Origin: Desulfobacterales bacterium
GTDB lineage: Bacteria > Desulfobacterota > Desulfobacteria > Desulfobacterales > JAHEIW01
Direction of reading: 5' to 3'
Length of the DNA: 64,000 nucleotides
NCBI GenBank assembly: GCA_030066985.1
Contig: JASJAN010000005.1
Coordinates: 62,001 to 126,000, forward strand
The notes below the pieces were generated by a model, which saw nothing but the letters and a program-made list of their open reading frames with translations, was not told the DNA's origin and did no database searches. Of the stretch, positions 45,250 through 54,516 are shown one piece after another (position 1 is the first letter of the stretch; each line of letters opens with the position of its first letter). A program made the position numbers and the translations under genes.

Positions 45250-46158
45250 TTATGCCAAACCCAGCTTAAACCGGAGAGACTTCAGCGTGTTTTTCATCAA
45301 CATGGTTACGGTCATGGGGCCCACGCCGCCGGGCACCGGGGTTATCGAACCCGCAATCTCTTTGGCTTCATCAAAATCGACATCGCCCTTTAGGATGGCA
45401 ATTTTCTTGCCCGTTTTTTCACTAATCTTTTCACCCACCCGGTTTACACCCACATCAATTACGCATGCCCCCGGCTTGATCCATTCGGGTTTGACCAGAC
45501 CCGGTACACCAGCGGCAACAATCAGAATATCGGCCCGTTTACAATGAGCAGCCAAATCCTGGGTTCGGGTGTGTACGACGGTTACCGTTGAGTTGGCGCC
45601 ATCGCCTTTTTGCAGCATCATATTGGCAATCGGTTTGCCGACGATATTTGAGCGCCCGACGACGACCACCTCGGCGCCGCTGGTCTCCACACCGGCGCGC
45701 ACGATCATTTCTTGAATTCCGGCGGGGGTGCAGGGTGGAAATTTGACCTCTTTGCCGCCAATCATTAAACGACCCACATTGACCGGATGAAATCCGTCTA
45801 CATCCTTGTCCGGATCGATGGCATTGAGCACTTTTTTTTCATCCAAGTGTTTGGGAAGCGGGAGTTGTACCAGAATTCCGTTAATCGAATCATCGTTGTT
45901 GTACTTGTCGATCAGGGCCAGTAGATCTTCCTCGGAAATATCATCGGACTGGCTATCTTGGATTTCCTTAAAGCCCAGCTGATTGGCGGTCTTGATTTTT
46001 AATGTGACGTAAGAAATGGAGGCCGGATTCTCCCCGACCAAAATGGTGACCAGGCCGGGAACAACGCCGTGCTCTTCTTTAATTTTTTTCACTTCATCCG
46101 AAATTTCATTTAAAATTTCTTCGCGGATCTCTGTTCCCTTAATCAACTTTGCTGTCAT
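45250..46158 (-). CDS. folD: Bifunctional methylene-THF dehydrogenase/cyclohydrolase FolD
   Basis: Interconverts 5,10-methylene-, methenyl- and 10-formyl-tetrahydrofolate; in acetogenic or autotrophic anaerobes it is part of the methyl branch of the Wood-Ljungdahl pathway. 302 residues. Catalytic region with ASISYVTLKIKTANQLG (catalytic Lys), GILVQLPLPKHLDEKKVLNAI, DKDVDGFHPVNVG, and Rossmann motif VVVGRSNIVGKP; C-terminal PVPGGVGPMTVTMLM. AAAGGAGG precedes ATG 46158. Confidence 0.97.
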   Translation of the reverse strand: MTAKLIKGTEIREEILNEISDEVKKIKEEHGVVPGLVTILVGENPASISYVTLKIKTANQLGFKEIQDSQSDDISEEDLLALIDKYNNDDSINGILVQLPLPKHLDEKKVLNAIDPDKDVDGFHPVNVGRLMIGGKEVKFPPCTPAGIQEMIVRAGVETSGAEVVVVGRSNIVGKPIANMMLQKGDGANSTVTVVHTRTQDLAAHCKRADILIVAAGVPGLVKPEWIKPGACVIDVGVNRVGEKISEKTGKKIAILKGDVDFDEAKEIAGSITPVPGGVGPMTVTMLMKNTLKSLRFKLGLA

Positions 46159-46180
46159 CTTTGTCCTCCTTTATGGGATA

Positions 46181-46317
46181 GTTATTAGTTATTCATTATC
46201 GGTTATTGATAAAGAAAATACTTGTTACATACAATTCATTCCAGGCAAAAAGTCAATAACTAATCACTGTATTTTGCACGATTCAGCTCATCACAGATAA
46301 CCAATAACAAATAACTG
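46181..46317. repeat. GTTATT-type inverted element between argC and folD
   Basis: 137 bp. Left end GTTATTAGTTATTCATTATC, right end its inverted form (AACCAATAACAAATAAC). The interior (about 85 bp) is A/T-rich without a frame. A related element is at 63179-63282; single arrays occur at 31500. Confidence 0.75.
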
Positions 46318-46321
46318 AAAA

Positions 46322-47359
46322 TCAGAGTGGATAGGGAATTGCACTTAAACCGGTGGTTTCATCGAATCCTAGCATGATATTCATATTTTGAACCGCCTGC
46401 CCGGCAGCGCCTTTCACCAAATTATCAATGGCAGATATCAGGATCAATCGATGACCGCGATTATCCAGCTGAAATCCGATATCACAAAAATTGGTGCCCT
46501 TGACATGCAGGGTATCCGGCCCATGCCCATCTGGGCATAGCCGCACAAATGCATGATCTGAATATGCCTTTTGCAAACAGCTGCGAATATCAGCCTTTTG
46601 CAAGTTGCCATTCGGTGAAGCATAAATGGTGGTCAACATTCCCCGGCTCATGGGGATCAGGTGAGGTACGAATGTTATATTGACCGGCCGGCCGGCTACA
46701 CGGCTTAAAATGGCATTCATTTCCGGATTGTGGCGATGATTGGCAACCTTATAAGCTTTAAGGGATTCATTGACTTCGCAAAAATGGCTGGTTATCGCTA
46801 AAGACCTGCCGGCTCCGCTGACCCCTGATTTGGCATCAACAACGATGCTATCAATATCCAAAAAATTTTCACGTACCAATGGTATCAGTGGCAACAGGGT
46901 GCTGGTGGGGTAACAACCTGGATTACCGATCAAATCAGCAGATTGGATGTCTTCAAAATAGATCTCGCTCAGACCGTAAACGGCCTGTTTGAGCAAATCC
47001 TTAGCGGTATGCTGCTGGTAGGCAGATTCATATACGGCAACATCACTAAAGCGAAAGTCAGCAGATAAATCCACCACGCGAACACCGCGCTCGAGAAATT
47101 GCGGAACAAGGGCCATGGGCAATTGGTGAGGCAGCGCCAAAAATACAATGTCGGCCTTTTGACACACCGTTTCGAGATCCAGCTCATCGCAGGTCAGATC
47201 GACGTATCCAGCCATTGCCGGGTAAACCCGGTCGAATTGCACCCCGGCAAATTGACGCGAAGTCAAAACAGTCAGTTTTACCTGGGGGTGATTACTAAGA
47301 ATTCTGACCAGTTCTGCACCGGCATAACCGGTTGCCCCCACAATACCCACCCGTACCAT
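46322..47359 (-). CDS. argC: N-acetyl-gamma-glutamyl-phosphate reductase ArgC
   Basis: NADPH-dependent reduction of N-acetylglutamyl phosphate in arginine biosynthesis. 345 residues. N-terminal GIVGATGYAGAELVRIL (NADP Rossmann), VDLSADFRF, catalytic Cys in LIGNPGCYPTSTLLPLIPL, and AKSGVSGAGR with VANHRHNPEM downstream. No other arg genes are adjacent in the window; the next gene upstream on the same strand is the REC-PAS protein. Confidence 0.97.
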   Translation of the reverse strand: MVRVGIVGATGYAGAELVRILSNHPQVKLTVLTSRQFAGVQFDRVYPAMAGYVDLTCDELDLETVCQKADIVFLALPHQLPMALVPQFLERGVRVVDLSADFRFSDVAVYESAYQQHTAKDLLKQAVYGLSEIYFEDIQSADLIGNPGCYPTSTLLPLIPLVRENFLDIDSIVVDAKSGVSGAGRSLAITSHFCEVNESLKAYKVANHRHNPEMNAILSRVAGRPVNITFVPHLIPMSRGMLTTIYASPNGNLQKADIRSCLQKAYSDHAFVRLCPDGHGPDTLHVKGTNFCDIGFQLDNRGHRLILISAIDNLVKGAAGQAVQNMNIMLGFDETTGLSAIPYPL

Positions 47360-47564
47360 AAAACCCCCTTGATCTGATAAGGCTGTCAGAAACGCGTATC
47401 AGCTCGAACGGAATTGTGTTTAAATTTGACTTCTTACCAGATAAAACCGTTTGCTTCAAGTGGATTCAACGCAGGAGTTCAAAAGGTGATAAACAATTCT
47501 GGAGGGCTAAGATACACCTATCAAGTGGGTTGGATGAAAAGGGCATACAACCTTTGTTGGGTAT

Positions 47565-48359
47565 TCAGCTTACAGAAGAATCTTCCAGAGAAAGAACCCA
47601 ACCGACATCGCCGGCCGGTTGCGCTATTGTTGATACACTCGTGCGGATCATGCGCTGATCAAACTCTGAAAGAAAGCTTATTTTGGATTTTTCAGACAGT
47701 TGCGCCGCCTGCTTTAGGGCGTTACCCAGTTTGGACTTTGCCTCAGCCGGGAAAATTTCACCCACCGGATGATTAAGAACTTCTGTCGGGGATTTGCCAA
47801 TAATCTCAAATGCTGCGGGATTTACATTTACGATACGGCCATCAATGTCAACCACCACAACCCCCACGGCCAGACTTTCAATAACCGCTTGATGAAATTT
47901 TAAGGCGTCGAGCAAGCCAACAGCGTCGCGTCTGGGATAAACACCGCCGGTTTGTCTTATTTGAGTCCGGTCAGATGAGGGTTGAGGTTGCGTCTCAATT
48001 TCAGCCATGAGTCCATTCAATTGGACAGCCAGTTTGTCAATCGGCCCTTTGGCCATATAATAGTTGGCCCCTATTTCATTGAGCCTGCCAAGTTGCTCAA
48101 CCATGACGCCCGACAGCGCTACAATTGGAAAATGGTTGGGACCATACTTAAGCCGCACATAATCAATAAACTGACTACCATCGACTTTGGGCATCACCAG
48201 ATCCACAAACATCACATCATGCGGCAAGTCCTCTAGCTTAGAGATACCATCTTTGCCATCATAGGCCTTGGTGACGTCATAGCCCCGCTTTGTGAGCAGT
48301 TCGCTGACAAATTCGACAAAAAAATAATCCGCATCCACCACCAATGCTGTTTTTGACAT
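47565..48359 (-). CDS. Response regulator with REC and PAS domains, no output domain
   Basis: 264 residues. REC domain 1-120 with acidic pocket (ALVVDADYFF), phosphoacceptor Asp in MFVDLVMPKVDG near residue 53, switch Ser in ALSG and Lys in MAKGP. A linker (about 120-150) leads to a PAS domain (about 155-262; VGVVVVDIDGRIVNVNPAAFEIIG). No DNA-binding, GGDEF or kinase module, so it should act through protein contacts. 18 bp downstream of the GspE-family gene, hence probably an operon-mate controlling that ATPase. Confidence 0.87.
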   Translation of the reverse strand: MSKTALVVDADYFFVEFVSELLTKRGYDVTKAYDGKDGISKLEDLPHDVMFVDLVMPKVDGSQFIDYVRLKYGPNHFPIVALSGVMVEQLGRLNEIGANYYMAKGPIDKLAVQLNGLMAEIETQPQPSSDRTQIRQTGGVYPRRDAVGLLDALKFHQAVIESLAVGVVVVDIDGRIVNVNPAAFEIIGKSPTEVLNHPVGEIFPAEAKSKLGNALKQAAQLSEKSKISFLSEFDQRMIRTSVSTIAQPAGDVGWVLSLEDSSVS

Positions 48360-48377
48360 TTCGATCCCCTTTAACGT

Positions 48378-50786
48378 TTATTCGATACAGACCCGGCGCA
48401 CTTCACGCATATCAGAGGTGCCCTCAAAAACTTTGTGAACACCATCCTGTTTCAATGTCGTCATCCCATCTTTGATGGCCTGTTTCGCCAGGTCTTGAGA
48501 TGTTGCCTGTCTTTTGATCAGTATTTTTATTTCCGGAGTGCCCTCAATTAATTCATGTATGCCCATCCGCCCTTTATAACCGGACCCATTGCATGTTTCA
48601 CAACCAATTGATCGATGCAATTTGAAGTTGGTATTGTAATCGACCCCCAGCTCCTGGAAAGGCTTTTCCCCATAGTCCTGAATAATGTAGTTAAACTCTT
48701 CTTGTTTTGGGTGATACGTCTCGATGCATTCAGTGCACAATCTTCTGACCAGACGTTGCGCCAACACCGCCAGGAATGAGTCGGCAATGTTCAGCGGATT
48801 GATCCCCATATCCAGCAGCCGCGTCAAGGTCTCGGGGGCATTGTTGGTATGCAGCGTAGATAGCACCAAGTGACCGGTTAGAGAGGCCTCTATGGCGGTA
48901 GCGGCTGTTTCGCGATCCCGCATTTCTCCGATCATGATAATATCCGGGTCAAGGCGCAAAAAGCCGCGCATGATCCTGGCAAAATCCAAACCAATTTTGG
49001 GTTTCACCTGCACCTGACGCAATCCGGCCTGGGTAATTTCAACCGGGTCCTCAGCTGTCCAAATTTTGACACCCGGCTCGTTGATGCTCGCCAGCGCGGA
49101 ATGCAGGGTCGTTGTTTTTCCTGAACCTGTCGGACCCACGCACAAAATGAGACCATAAGGCCGTAGGATGCACCGTTGCAGGACCTCTAGATTGCGCTCA
49201 CTCAGCCCAAGTTCATCCAATTTTAGCATCCCGGATTTTGTCAAAATACGCAAAACCGCATCTTCAAATCTTCCGGCGGTGGGCATGGTCGAAACCCGCA
49301 GTTCAAATTCCTGGATGCCTTTGCGCTTGAAGCGTATTTTCCCGTCCTGGGGCAGACGGCGTTCGGCGATGTCAAGATCTGCCATGATCTTGAGCCGCGA
49401 TACAATGGCCGGTGCCATGGCATTGGGCACCTGGATATACTCATGACAGACCCCGTCGGTGCGAAAGCGTATGGTCGTCTTGCGCGTGATCAACGATGGC
49501 TCAATGTGGATATCGGATGCTTTGTTTCGAAAGGCGGTCACCAATACCTGATCGACAAATTTGACCACCTGGCTGGAAGACTCATCCAAGCCCGTTAAGT
49601 CCTCCTCAATCTCCTCTTCTTCTTCAAATGAAATATCCGGTATAATTTCATCCAGATCTTCATATGCATTTTCGGTTAATTTCTCAACTTTTGGATCAAA
49701 GAAGTGATTGATATAGCTTTCAATGTCCTCTTTATACCCCACTGCGAAATTAATCTTCTGATTCGGCATCAAGGCCTTAATGTGGTCTGTTTTCCGCAGA
49801 TCCTTGGGATCGTCGACCAAAATCTCGACACCTTTTTTCGTCCATTTTAGCGGGACCCATATATAATACAGCAAAAATGACTTTTTCAAATTATTGGTGA
49901 GTTCCACCGGAACGATGATATCCGGATCAAAACTGCGAAACGGTAACCCATAAAACAGGGACAGGGATTTGCCCACTTCTTCCTTTTTAACTTTAAAGCG
50001 ATCGGTTAAAACAAATTCAACGCTTTTGCCCGCTTTCTTGGAGATCGCCAGTGCATCTTGGAGCTGATTGGTTGTAACCATTTTGTTTCGCAGCAAATAA
50101 TCATATCTTGAACTGGTTGACATACTCGATTTCAAAGCATCGATTTTAGCTGAAATTTCTTGATTCTTCGGATCAATTTTAGCTGCGGTTTCATACAGCT
50201 CAAGGGCCTGGTCGCGCTGCTCCCTACTTTCCATCTCATTGCCCAGCCAGAATTGAATCTTGGCGGTTTCTTTATCATTCAAGTTGTGCTGATAAATAAC
50301 CTTCATCGCTTTTTTGACAACTGCTTGCGCCTGTTGGGTTTGCAGCAAACAAGTTAAATAGTCAACCACGATCTGGGCGGGGGAATAATCCAGTTTTGAG
50401 TAATCGGATTTTCCAAAATCAAATTCAAGCAGCTTCTCATATTCGACAATCGCCTCCTCAAGCAGCCCGAGTTCTTTCAGCGCCCGTGCTCCGTCTAGTA
50501 TCGTCGGCACATCATCGTGTAATGACAGGTTTTTTCTAAACAGCGATATATCTTCGGCCGAAAGCCCCTGATTTTCGGCCATCTCTCTCAGCTCTAATTC
50601 TTTGCGCAAGTTACCGATTTTATTTTTTAAACTACCATTGGCCGCATCTTCCCCATCGGATGATAGAGATAGCACTTCTTCATAAATGGTGAGCGCCTCT
50701 TGAATCATCCCCATGGAATGACAGGTTTCAGCTTCTTTGATCTTCAGTTTGATGTCCGGTTGTTCAATCGGCTGTGCGTTACTCAT
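48378..50786 (-). CDS. GspE/PilB-family secretion ATPase with N-terminal TPRs and MshEN-like domain
   Basis: 802 residues, longer than PilB (about 570). Residues 1-220 are TPR-like helices (AETCHSMGMIQEALTIYEEV; GLLEEAIVEYEKLLEF). About 225-340 resembles MshEN (RYDYLLRNKMVTTNQLQDAL; SLSLFYGLPF), a c-di-GMP-binding fold in relatives, but the Arg-Leu-Gly motif is changed. ATPase core: Walker A GPTGSGKTTTLHS, Asp box and Walker B PDIIMIGEMRDRETA, His box LVLSTLHTN, and a zinc site CTEC..CETC. Powers a type IV pilus or type II secretion machine; which is unclear, as no pilin or secretin gene is adjacent. Confidence 0.9.
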   Translation of the reverse strand: MSNAQPIEQPDIKLKIKEAETCHSMGMIQEALTIYEEVLSLSSDGEDAANGSLKNKIGNLRKELELREMAENQGLSAEDISLFRKNLSLHDDVPTILDGARALKELGLLEEAIVEYEKLLEFDFGKSDYSKLDYSPAQIVVDYLTCLLQTQQAQAVVKKAMKVIYQHNLNDKETAKIQFWLGNEMESREQRDQALELYETAAKIDPKNQEISAKIDALKSSMSTSSRYDYLLRNKMVTTNQLQDALAISKKAGKSVEFVLTDRFKVKKEEVGKSLSLFYGLPFRSFDPDIIVPVELTNNLKKSFLLYYIWVPLKWTKKGVEILVDDPKDLRKTDHIKALMPNQKINFAVGYKEDIESYINHFFDPKVEKLTENAYEDLDEIIPDISFEEEEEIEEDLTGLDESSSQVVKFVDQVLVTAFRNKASDIHIEPSLITRKTTIRFRTDGVCHEYIQVPNAMAPAIVSRLKIMADLDIAERRLPQDGKIRFKRKGIQEFELRVSTMPTAGRFEDAVLRILTKSGMLKLDELGLSERNLEVLQRCILRPYGLILCVGPTGSGKTTTLHSALASINEPGVKIWTAEDPVEITQAGLRQVQVKPKIGLDFARIMRGFLRLDPDIIMIGEMRDRETAATAIEASLTGHLVLSTLHTNNAPETLTRLLDMGINPLNIADSFLAVLAQRLVRRLCTECIETYHPKQEEFNYIIQDYGEKPFQELGVDYNTNFKLHRSIGCETCNGSGYKGRMGIHELIEGTPEIKILIKRQATSQDLAKQAIKDGMTTLKQDGVHKVFEGTSDMREVRRVCIE

Positions 50787-51019
50787 AATTGTTTACCCTG
50801 ACCTTATTCATCAGCATGCGAATTTTGGAGACCTTGTTGTACAGGCATTTATGACGCTAATTTAACAGCAGTTCGTAACATGACCACGGTTATGAAGCTC
50901 ATGTATGCGCAGATGCGCACTCAAGCCCATTACCGCTATCGGCTGCTTTTGAAAAAACTTTAGGGGGTTAAGATGAACTTGCGAGCAGGTCAGTCGAGTG
51001 GAGAACGGGCATCAAATGC
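50787..51019. other. Divergent intergenic region
   Basis: Left part of a 353-bp gap between the GspE-type ATPase and the FmdB-like gene. It should hold the leftward promoter, but none is clear. No gene-like frame with ribosome binding site. Confidence 0.4.
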
Positions 51020-51047
51020 TTGACAGAATTTCAATTCCATTTATAAT
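51020..51047 (+). promoter_or_regulatory. Consensus sigma70 promoter for the FmdB-like gene
   Basis: TTGACA (51020-51025), 16-nt spacer, TATAAT (51042-51047). Both hexamers are perfect, and the leader is about 87 nt to ATG 51140. Confidence 0.75.
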
Positions 51048-51139
51048 TTTATTATCAGGTTTGCGTGTTTGTGATGGGGCGCCTGAACGAGAAGTCCAGC
51101 CCTATCCAGAATGACATCGGACGGTAACCGGAGAAAAAT

Positions 51140-51454
51140 ATGCCAACATATGAGTATGAACATGTTCAGCAAGAGTGCAAATTGGGGAAGGTGTTTGATG
51201 TTCAACAAACCTTAAAGGATGATCAATTAACGCAATGTCCCCAATGTGGCGAAGCGGTGCGAAAAATAATATCGAAAATCAATATCAGCTGCCCAAAAAC
51301 CAACAGCGAACTGCGCGACATGGGCTTTACCAAGCTGGTTAGAAGAGACGACGGTGTCTATGAAAATGTCACCGCTCGCGGCAACGATAGTCGCTATATG
51401 GAACGCGGCAAACCAAAGACCATCCCGGATTTGAGTAAGACGATTAGTGATTAG
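51140..51454 (+). CDS. FmdB-like zinc-ribbon protein
   Basis: 104 residues. The start MPTYEYEHVQQECKLGKVFD has the family opening M-P-x-Y-E-Y, but the first Cys-x-x-Cys knuckle is reduced to a single Cys (QQEC). The second knuckle, CPQCGEAVRKIIS, is intact. The second half (about 55-104) is polar and charged. Family members are putative regulators or small zinc proteins of unknown action. It has an unusually perfect promoter and is followed by the CAGGTGTCAG inverted repeat; degP lies convergent. Confidence 0.8.
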   Translation: MPTYEYEHVQQECKLGKVFDVQQTLKDDQLTQCPQCGEAVRKIISKINISCPKTNSELRDMGFTKLVRRDDGVYENVTARGNDSRYMERGKPKTIPDLSKTISD

Positions 51455-51460
51455 TCTGCA

Positions 51461-51616
51461 GGTTTCAGGTGTCAGTGTTCAGGTGTCAGAAGACAGAAGC
51501 AAGACAACAAAAGTCAGACGATAAATACGAATGATGGATGGATCAACATATCTGTCTTCTGTTTTCTGCCTTCAGTCCTCTTTTTGCTGACACCTGACAC
51601 CTGAACACTGACACCT
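51461..51616. repeat. CAGGTGTCAG inverted repeat between fmdB-like gene and degP
   Basis: Left end GGTTTCAGGTGTCAGTGTTC AGGTGTCAG (51461-51489), right end its inverse (CTGACACC TGACACCTGAAC ACTGACACC, to 51616). Inner arms AAGACAGAAG / TCTTCTGT. About 155 bp between convergent genes. A shorter relative is at 57441-57502. Confidence 0.8.
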
Positions 51617-51678
51617 AAAAATTTGACCCCTCCAAGCCCGCCAACAGATACTTGGTTTAAAATTCCCGATTCCCCCGA

Positions 51679-53142
51679 TTACTTGGTCATCTTGGCCACT
51701 AAAAATCCGGCATTTCGCCGTAGAATAAACAAATTAACCGATTCACCAGATTCAATTTGGCGCAATAGAGATTTATAGCCTGCAACATTTTTGACCGGTT
51801 TACGATTGATCTCTTTGATAATATCACCAACTCGCACATCCGCGCCATCGCCTTTACTACCGGTTGCCACCTGGGTGACGATAACACCGACGCTTTCATC
51901 AATGTTAAAACGTTGGGCGATTTCAGGTGTCAGGTCTGATACCCGAATGCCAAATTCTTCGGTCTGCTCGGGGGTAGGCCCCCGCCTGGCCAATCTTTCC
52001 TCAGGACGCTTGGCAATTTTGACGCTGACCGTTTTTTGTTTGCCGTTGCGCAGTAACTTTATCTTAGCCCTGTCATTGACCGGAATTTTTGCGATGATGC
52101 TGGTCAACTGACGGCTAGTAGTAATATTTTCACCATTTACGGTCAGAATAATATCTTTAGGCTTAATCCCTGCTTTATCTGCCGGATCACCATCAAAAAC
52201 ATCGGCTACAAATACGCCCTTCTTGCTCTCGACATTATAGTATTCGGCCATCTCAGCACTTAAATCCTGGATGGCGACCCCGAGCCATCCCCGGGTAACC
52301 TCACCTTCCTCTTTAAGCGCTACGATAATATCCCTGGCCAGATTTATAGGAATGGCAAAACCAATTCCCTGGCCGGTGGCGACAATGGCTGTGTTAATGC
52401 CGACCACTTCACCCTGCATATTCAGCAGCGGCCCCCCACTGTTGCCTGGATTGATGGAGGCATCGGTTTGAATGAAGTCATCATAAGGGCCTGACCCGAT
52501 CACACGTCCCTTGGCACTGACGATTCCAGCTGTGACTGTTTGCTCAAGTCCGAATGGGCTGCCGATGGCCACGACCCATTGTCCCACTTGAAGTTGGTCG
52601 GAATTGCCGAGTTTTACCGTGGCAAATTTCTCATCAGACTCGATCTTAAGCAGGGCAATATCGGTATTGGGGTCTCGGCCGACAATTGTGGCATTAAATT
52701 CACGTTCGTCTTTGAGCTTTACTTTTATCTGGTCCGCATCTTCAATGACATGATTATTGGTGACGACAAACCCGGCTTTGTCGATGATAAATCCAGACCC
52801 AAGGCTGGGCTGTTTAAATTCTCTTTGGTTTTCATCACCAAAAAACCGCTCAAAAAAATCTTTGAAGGGGCCCTCTTTACCCCAGGGGTCGCGCTGAAAT
52901 TGGCGAAAAACCGGCCCGCCGCCTTTAATGGTTTTCACCGTTCGGATGTTGACCACTGCTGGGCTGACCATCACTGCCAATCGATTGAAACTGGCAGGTG
53001 CGTTAAAATACTGTGTTTCTTTGGCATATGCGCTATTTGCCCCAAAATCAAAGGCGACGCTGATTAATCCGATCATGATGGCAACAATGATCAAAACAGA
53101 GGCGAAGGTTAACCATTTATTGGCACCGTTGCGGCGAGTCAT
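51679..53142 (-). CDS. DegP/HtrA (Do) family periplasmic serine protease
   Basis: 487 residues. N-terminal membrane or signal segment (about 8-38, ASVLIIVAIMIGLISVAFDF). Trypsin-like domain with catalytic His in VVTNNHVIEDAD, Asp in NTDIALLKI and Ser in NPGNSGGPLLNM. LA-loop region GGGPVFRQF. Two PDZ domains follow (about 275-370 and 385-480; RGWLGVAIQDLS). Handles misfolded periplasmic and outer-membrane proteins, linking functionally to the bamA-skp cluster. The N-terminus could be an uncleaved anchor as in DegS, but two PDZ domains favour the DegP/DegQ class. Confidence 0.93.
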   Translation of the reverse strand: MTRRNGANKWLTFASVLIIVAIMIGLISVAFDFGANSAYAKETQYFNAPASFNRLAVMVSPAVVNIRTVKTIKGGGPVFRQFQRDPWGKEGPFKDFFERFFGDENQREFKQPSLGSGFIIDKAGFVVTNNHVIEDADQIKVKLKDEREFNATIVGRDPNTDIALLKIESDEKFATVKLGNSDQLQVGQWVVAIGSPFGLEQTVTAGIVSAKGRVIGSGPYDDFIQTDASINPGNSGGPLLNMQGEVVGINTAIVATGQGIGFAIPINLARDIIVALKEEGEVTRGWLGVAIQDLSAEMAEYYNVESKKGVFVADVFDGDPADKAGIKPKDIILTVNGENITTSRQLTSIIAKIPVNDRAKIKLLRNGKQKTVSVKIAKRPEERLARRGPTPEQTEEFGIRVSDLTPEIAQRFNIDESVGVIVTQVATGSKGDGADVRVGDIIKEINRKPVKNVAGYKSLLRQIESGESVNLFILRRNAGFLVAKMTK

Positions 53143-53508
53143 TTAGATAACTCCTTTCAAAACGCTGTGACATGGCAATTGTCGTTTGTTTTTACCCAGC
53201 GCTACGGTAAGAACAGGAGCCGTTTAATGATAGCGCTTTTATTTGGTAAGCATAAGGCGCTGCTTCATTCGTTGGACGACTTGCAAAAATGGCATTATTG
53301 TAATAGAATTTCTGCTAAACCATATAGCGGGATACAGATTTCCAGTAAACCTAAGATAAATCTATTTCTCATCTTTTCTATGTTTTAGCAAATAAATTTT
53401 CCAGGTTTTATTGGTTGTGTACGATGGATCGGTTTAATCCACCTGCCTGCGCCACCATCCCATTAAATTTTTGGAGTTGAAGCGGCCGACTGAATATTTG
53501 CACCGGTC
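53143..53508. other. Divergent intergenic region degP / ABC cluster
   Basis: 437-bp gap in total. Apart from the rightward promoter at 53509, nothing is recognised. A 73-codon plus-strand frame (53167-53388) lacks a ribosome binding site and gene-like composition. Confidence 0.45.
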
Positions 53509-53537
53509 TTGACAATGATGCTTTGTTTTTTTATAGC
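53509..53537 (+). promoter_or_regulatory. Promoter of the Gld-type ABC cluster
   Basis: TTGACA (53509-53514), 17-nt spacer, TATAGC (53532-53537), 43 nt upstream of ATG 53580. Confidence 0.6.
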
Positions 53538-53579
53538 CACTTGCTCTGGCAATGAATGCAATCCAAATGGGAGATATCC

Positions 53580-54515
53580 ATGATTCAAGTCGAAAACCTT
53601 ACCAAGTATTATCACACGCTTTGCGCTGTGGATCAGATTAATTTCGAGATTCAAAAAGGTGAAATCCTTGGGTTATTGGGCCCTAATGGGGCAGGGAAAA
53701 CCACCACACTGCGAATGCTCACCGGATACTTGCACCCCAGCTCGGGAGATATCCATGTCAAAGGATACCGTATTGATAAACACACTTTAGAAATAAAAAA
53801 AATATTGGGCTATCTGCCGGAATCTGCCCCGTTATATCATGATATGTTGGTCTTCGATTATCTGAATTACGTGGCAGCGATCCGGCAAATTGATGGTTCC
53901 AAAAAATCTGAGCGCATCCGTCACTTGGCGGACCTGTGCGGTATCAATGAGGTTATGCACCAGCCGATCGGTGAGCTTTCCAAAGGATACAAACAACGCG
54001 TGGGGTTGGCTCATGCCATGATGAATGACCCGGAAGTTTTGGTCCTGGATGAACCGACCTCAGGCCTTGATCCCAACCAGATTGTTGAAATTCGAAAAAT
54101 CATCAAGGCAATCGGCAAAGAAAAAACGATCATCCTGTCAACACACATTCTCAGTGAGGCAGAAGCTACCTGCGACCGTATTGTCATCATCAGCCAGGGC
54201 AAAATTGTAGCAGATGGCAGTGCTGAAAACCTGAAACAATCCACACGAGGCAAAAACATTATGAATCTGAGTGTTCAAAACACAGATTTCAAAACCGTGC
54301 AGCAAAAACTTGCAAGTATCAAAGGGCTGGATGAGATCACGTGGTTATCTGAAACCGACGGCATCCTGAACGTCAGCCTCAGTTACCCCTCCACAAAGGA
54401 TTTGCGGCCACAGGTCTATGGCCGGATAAAAGAAACCGATTGGATTCTCTTGGCGTTTCATCAGGAAACCCAGTCATTGGAAAACATTTTTCGCGAACTC
54501 ACCAAGGAGAACTAA
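53580..54515 (+). CDS. ABC transporter ATPase, GldA-like
   Basis: 311 residues from ATG 53580 (GGGAG upstream; frame open to 53556). Walker A GPNGAGKTTTLRML (about residues 36-49), signature LSKGYKQRVGLAHAM, Walker B VLVLDEPTSGLDPNQ and H-loop LSTHILSE. A C-terminal 80-residue extension as in the ABC-2 exporter ATPases. The gene order ATPase, permease, GldG-like, DUF4340 matches the gliding-motility ABC family in Bacteroidetes and many other bacteria; outside gliders its substrate is unknown. Confidence 0.92.
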   Translation: MIQVENLTKYYHTLCAVDQINFEIQKGEILGLLGPNGAGKTTTLRMLTGYLHPSSGDIHVKGYRIDKHTLEIKKILGYLPESAPLYHDMLVFDYLNYVAAIRQIDGSKKSERIRHLADLCGINEVMHQPIGELSKGYKQRVGLAHAMMNDPEVLVLDEPTSGLDPNQIVEIRKIIKAIGKEKTIILSTHILSEAEATCDRIVIISQGKIVADGSAENLKQSTRGKNIMNLSVQNTDFKTVQQKLASIKGLDEITWLSETDGILNVSLSYPSTKDLRPQVYGRIKETDWILLAFHQETQSLENIFRELTKEN

Positions 54516-54516
54516 C

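Noticed and set aside
47414-47776. 120-codon plus-strand frame overlapping the REC-PAS gene
   Set aside because: Antisense to the PAS coding region and without domain signals.
53167-53388. 73-codon plus-strand frame upstream of the ABC cluster
   Set aside because: No Shine-Dalgarno, low-complexity composition, no recognisable domain.
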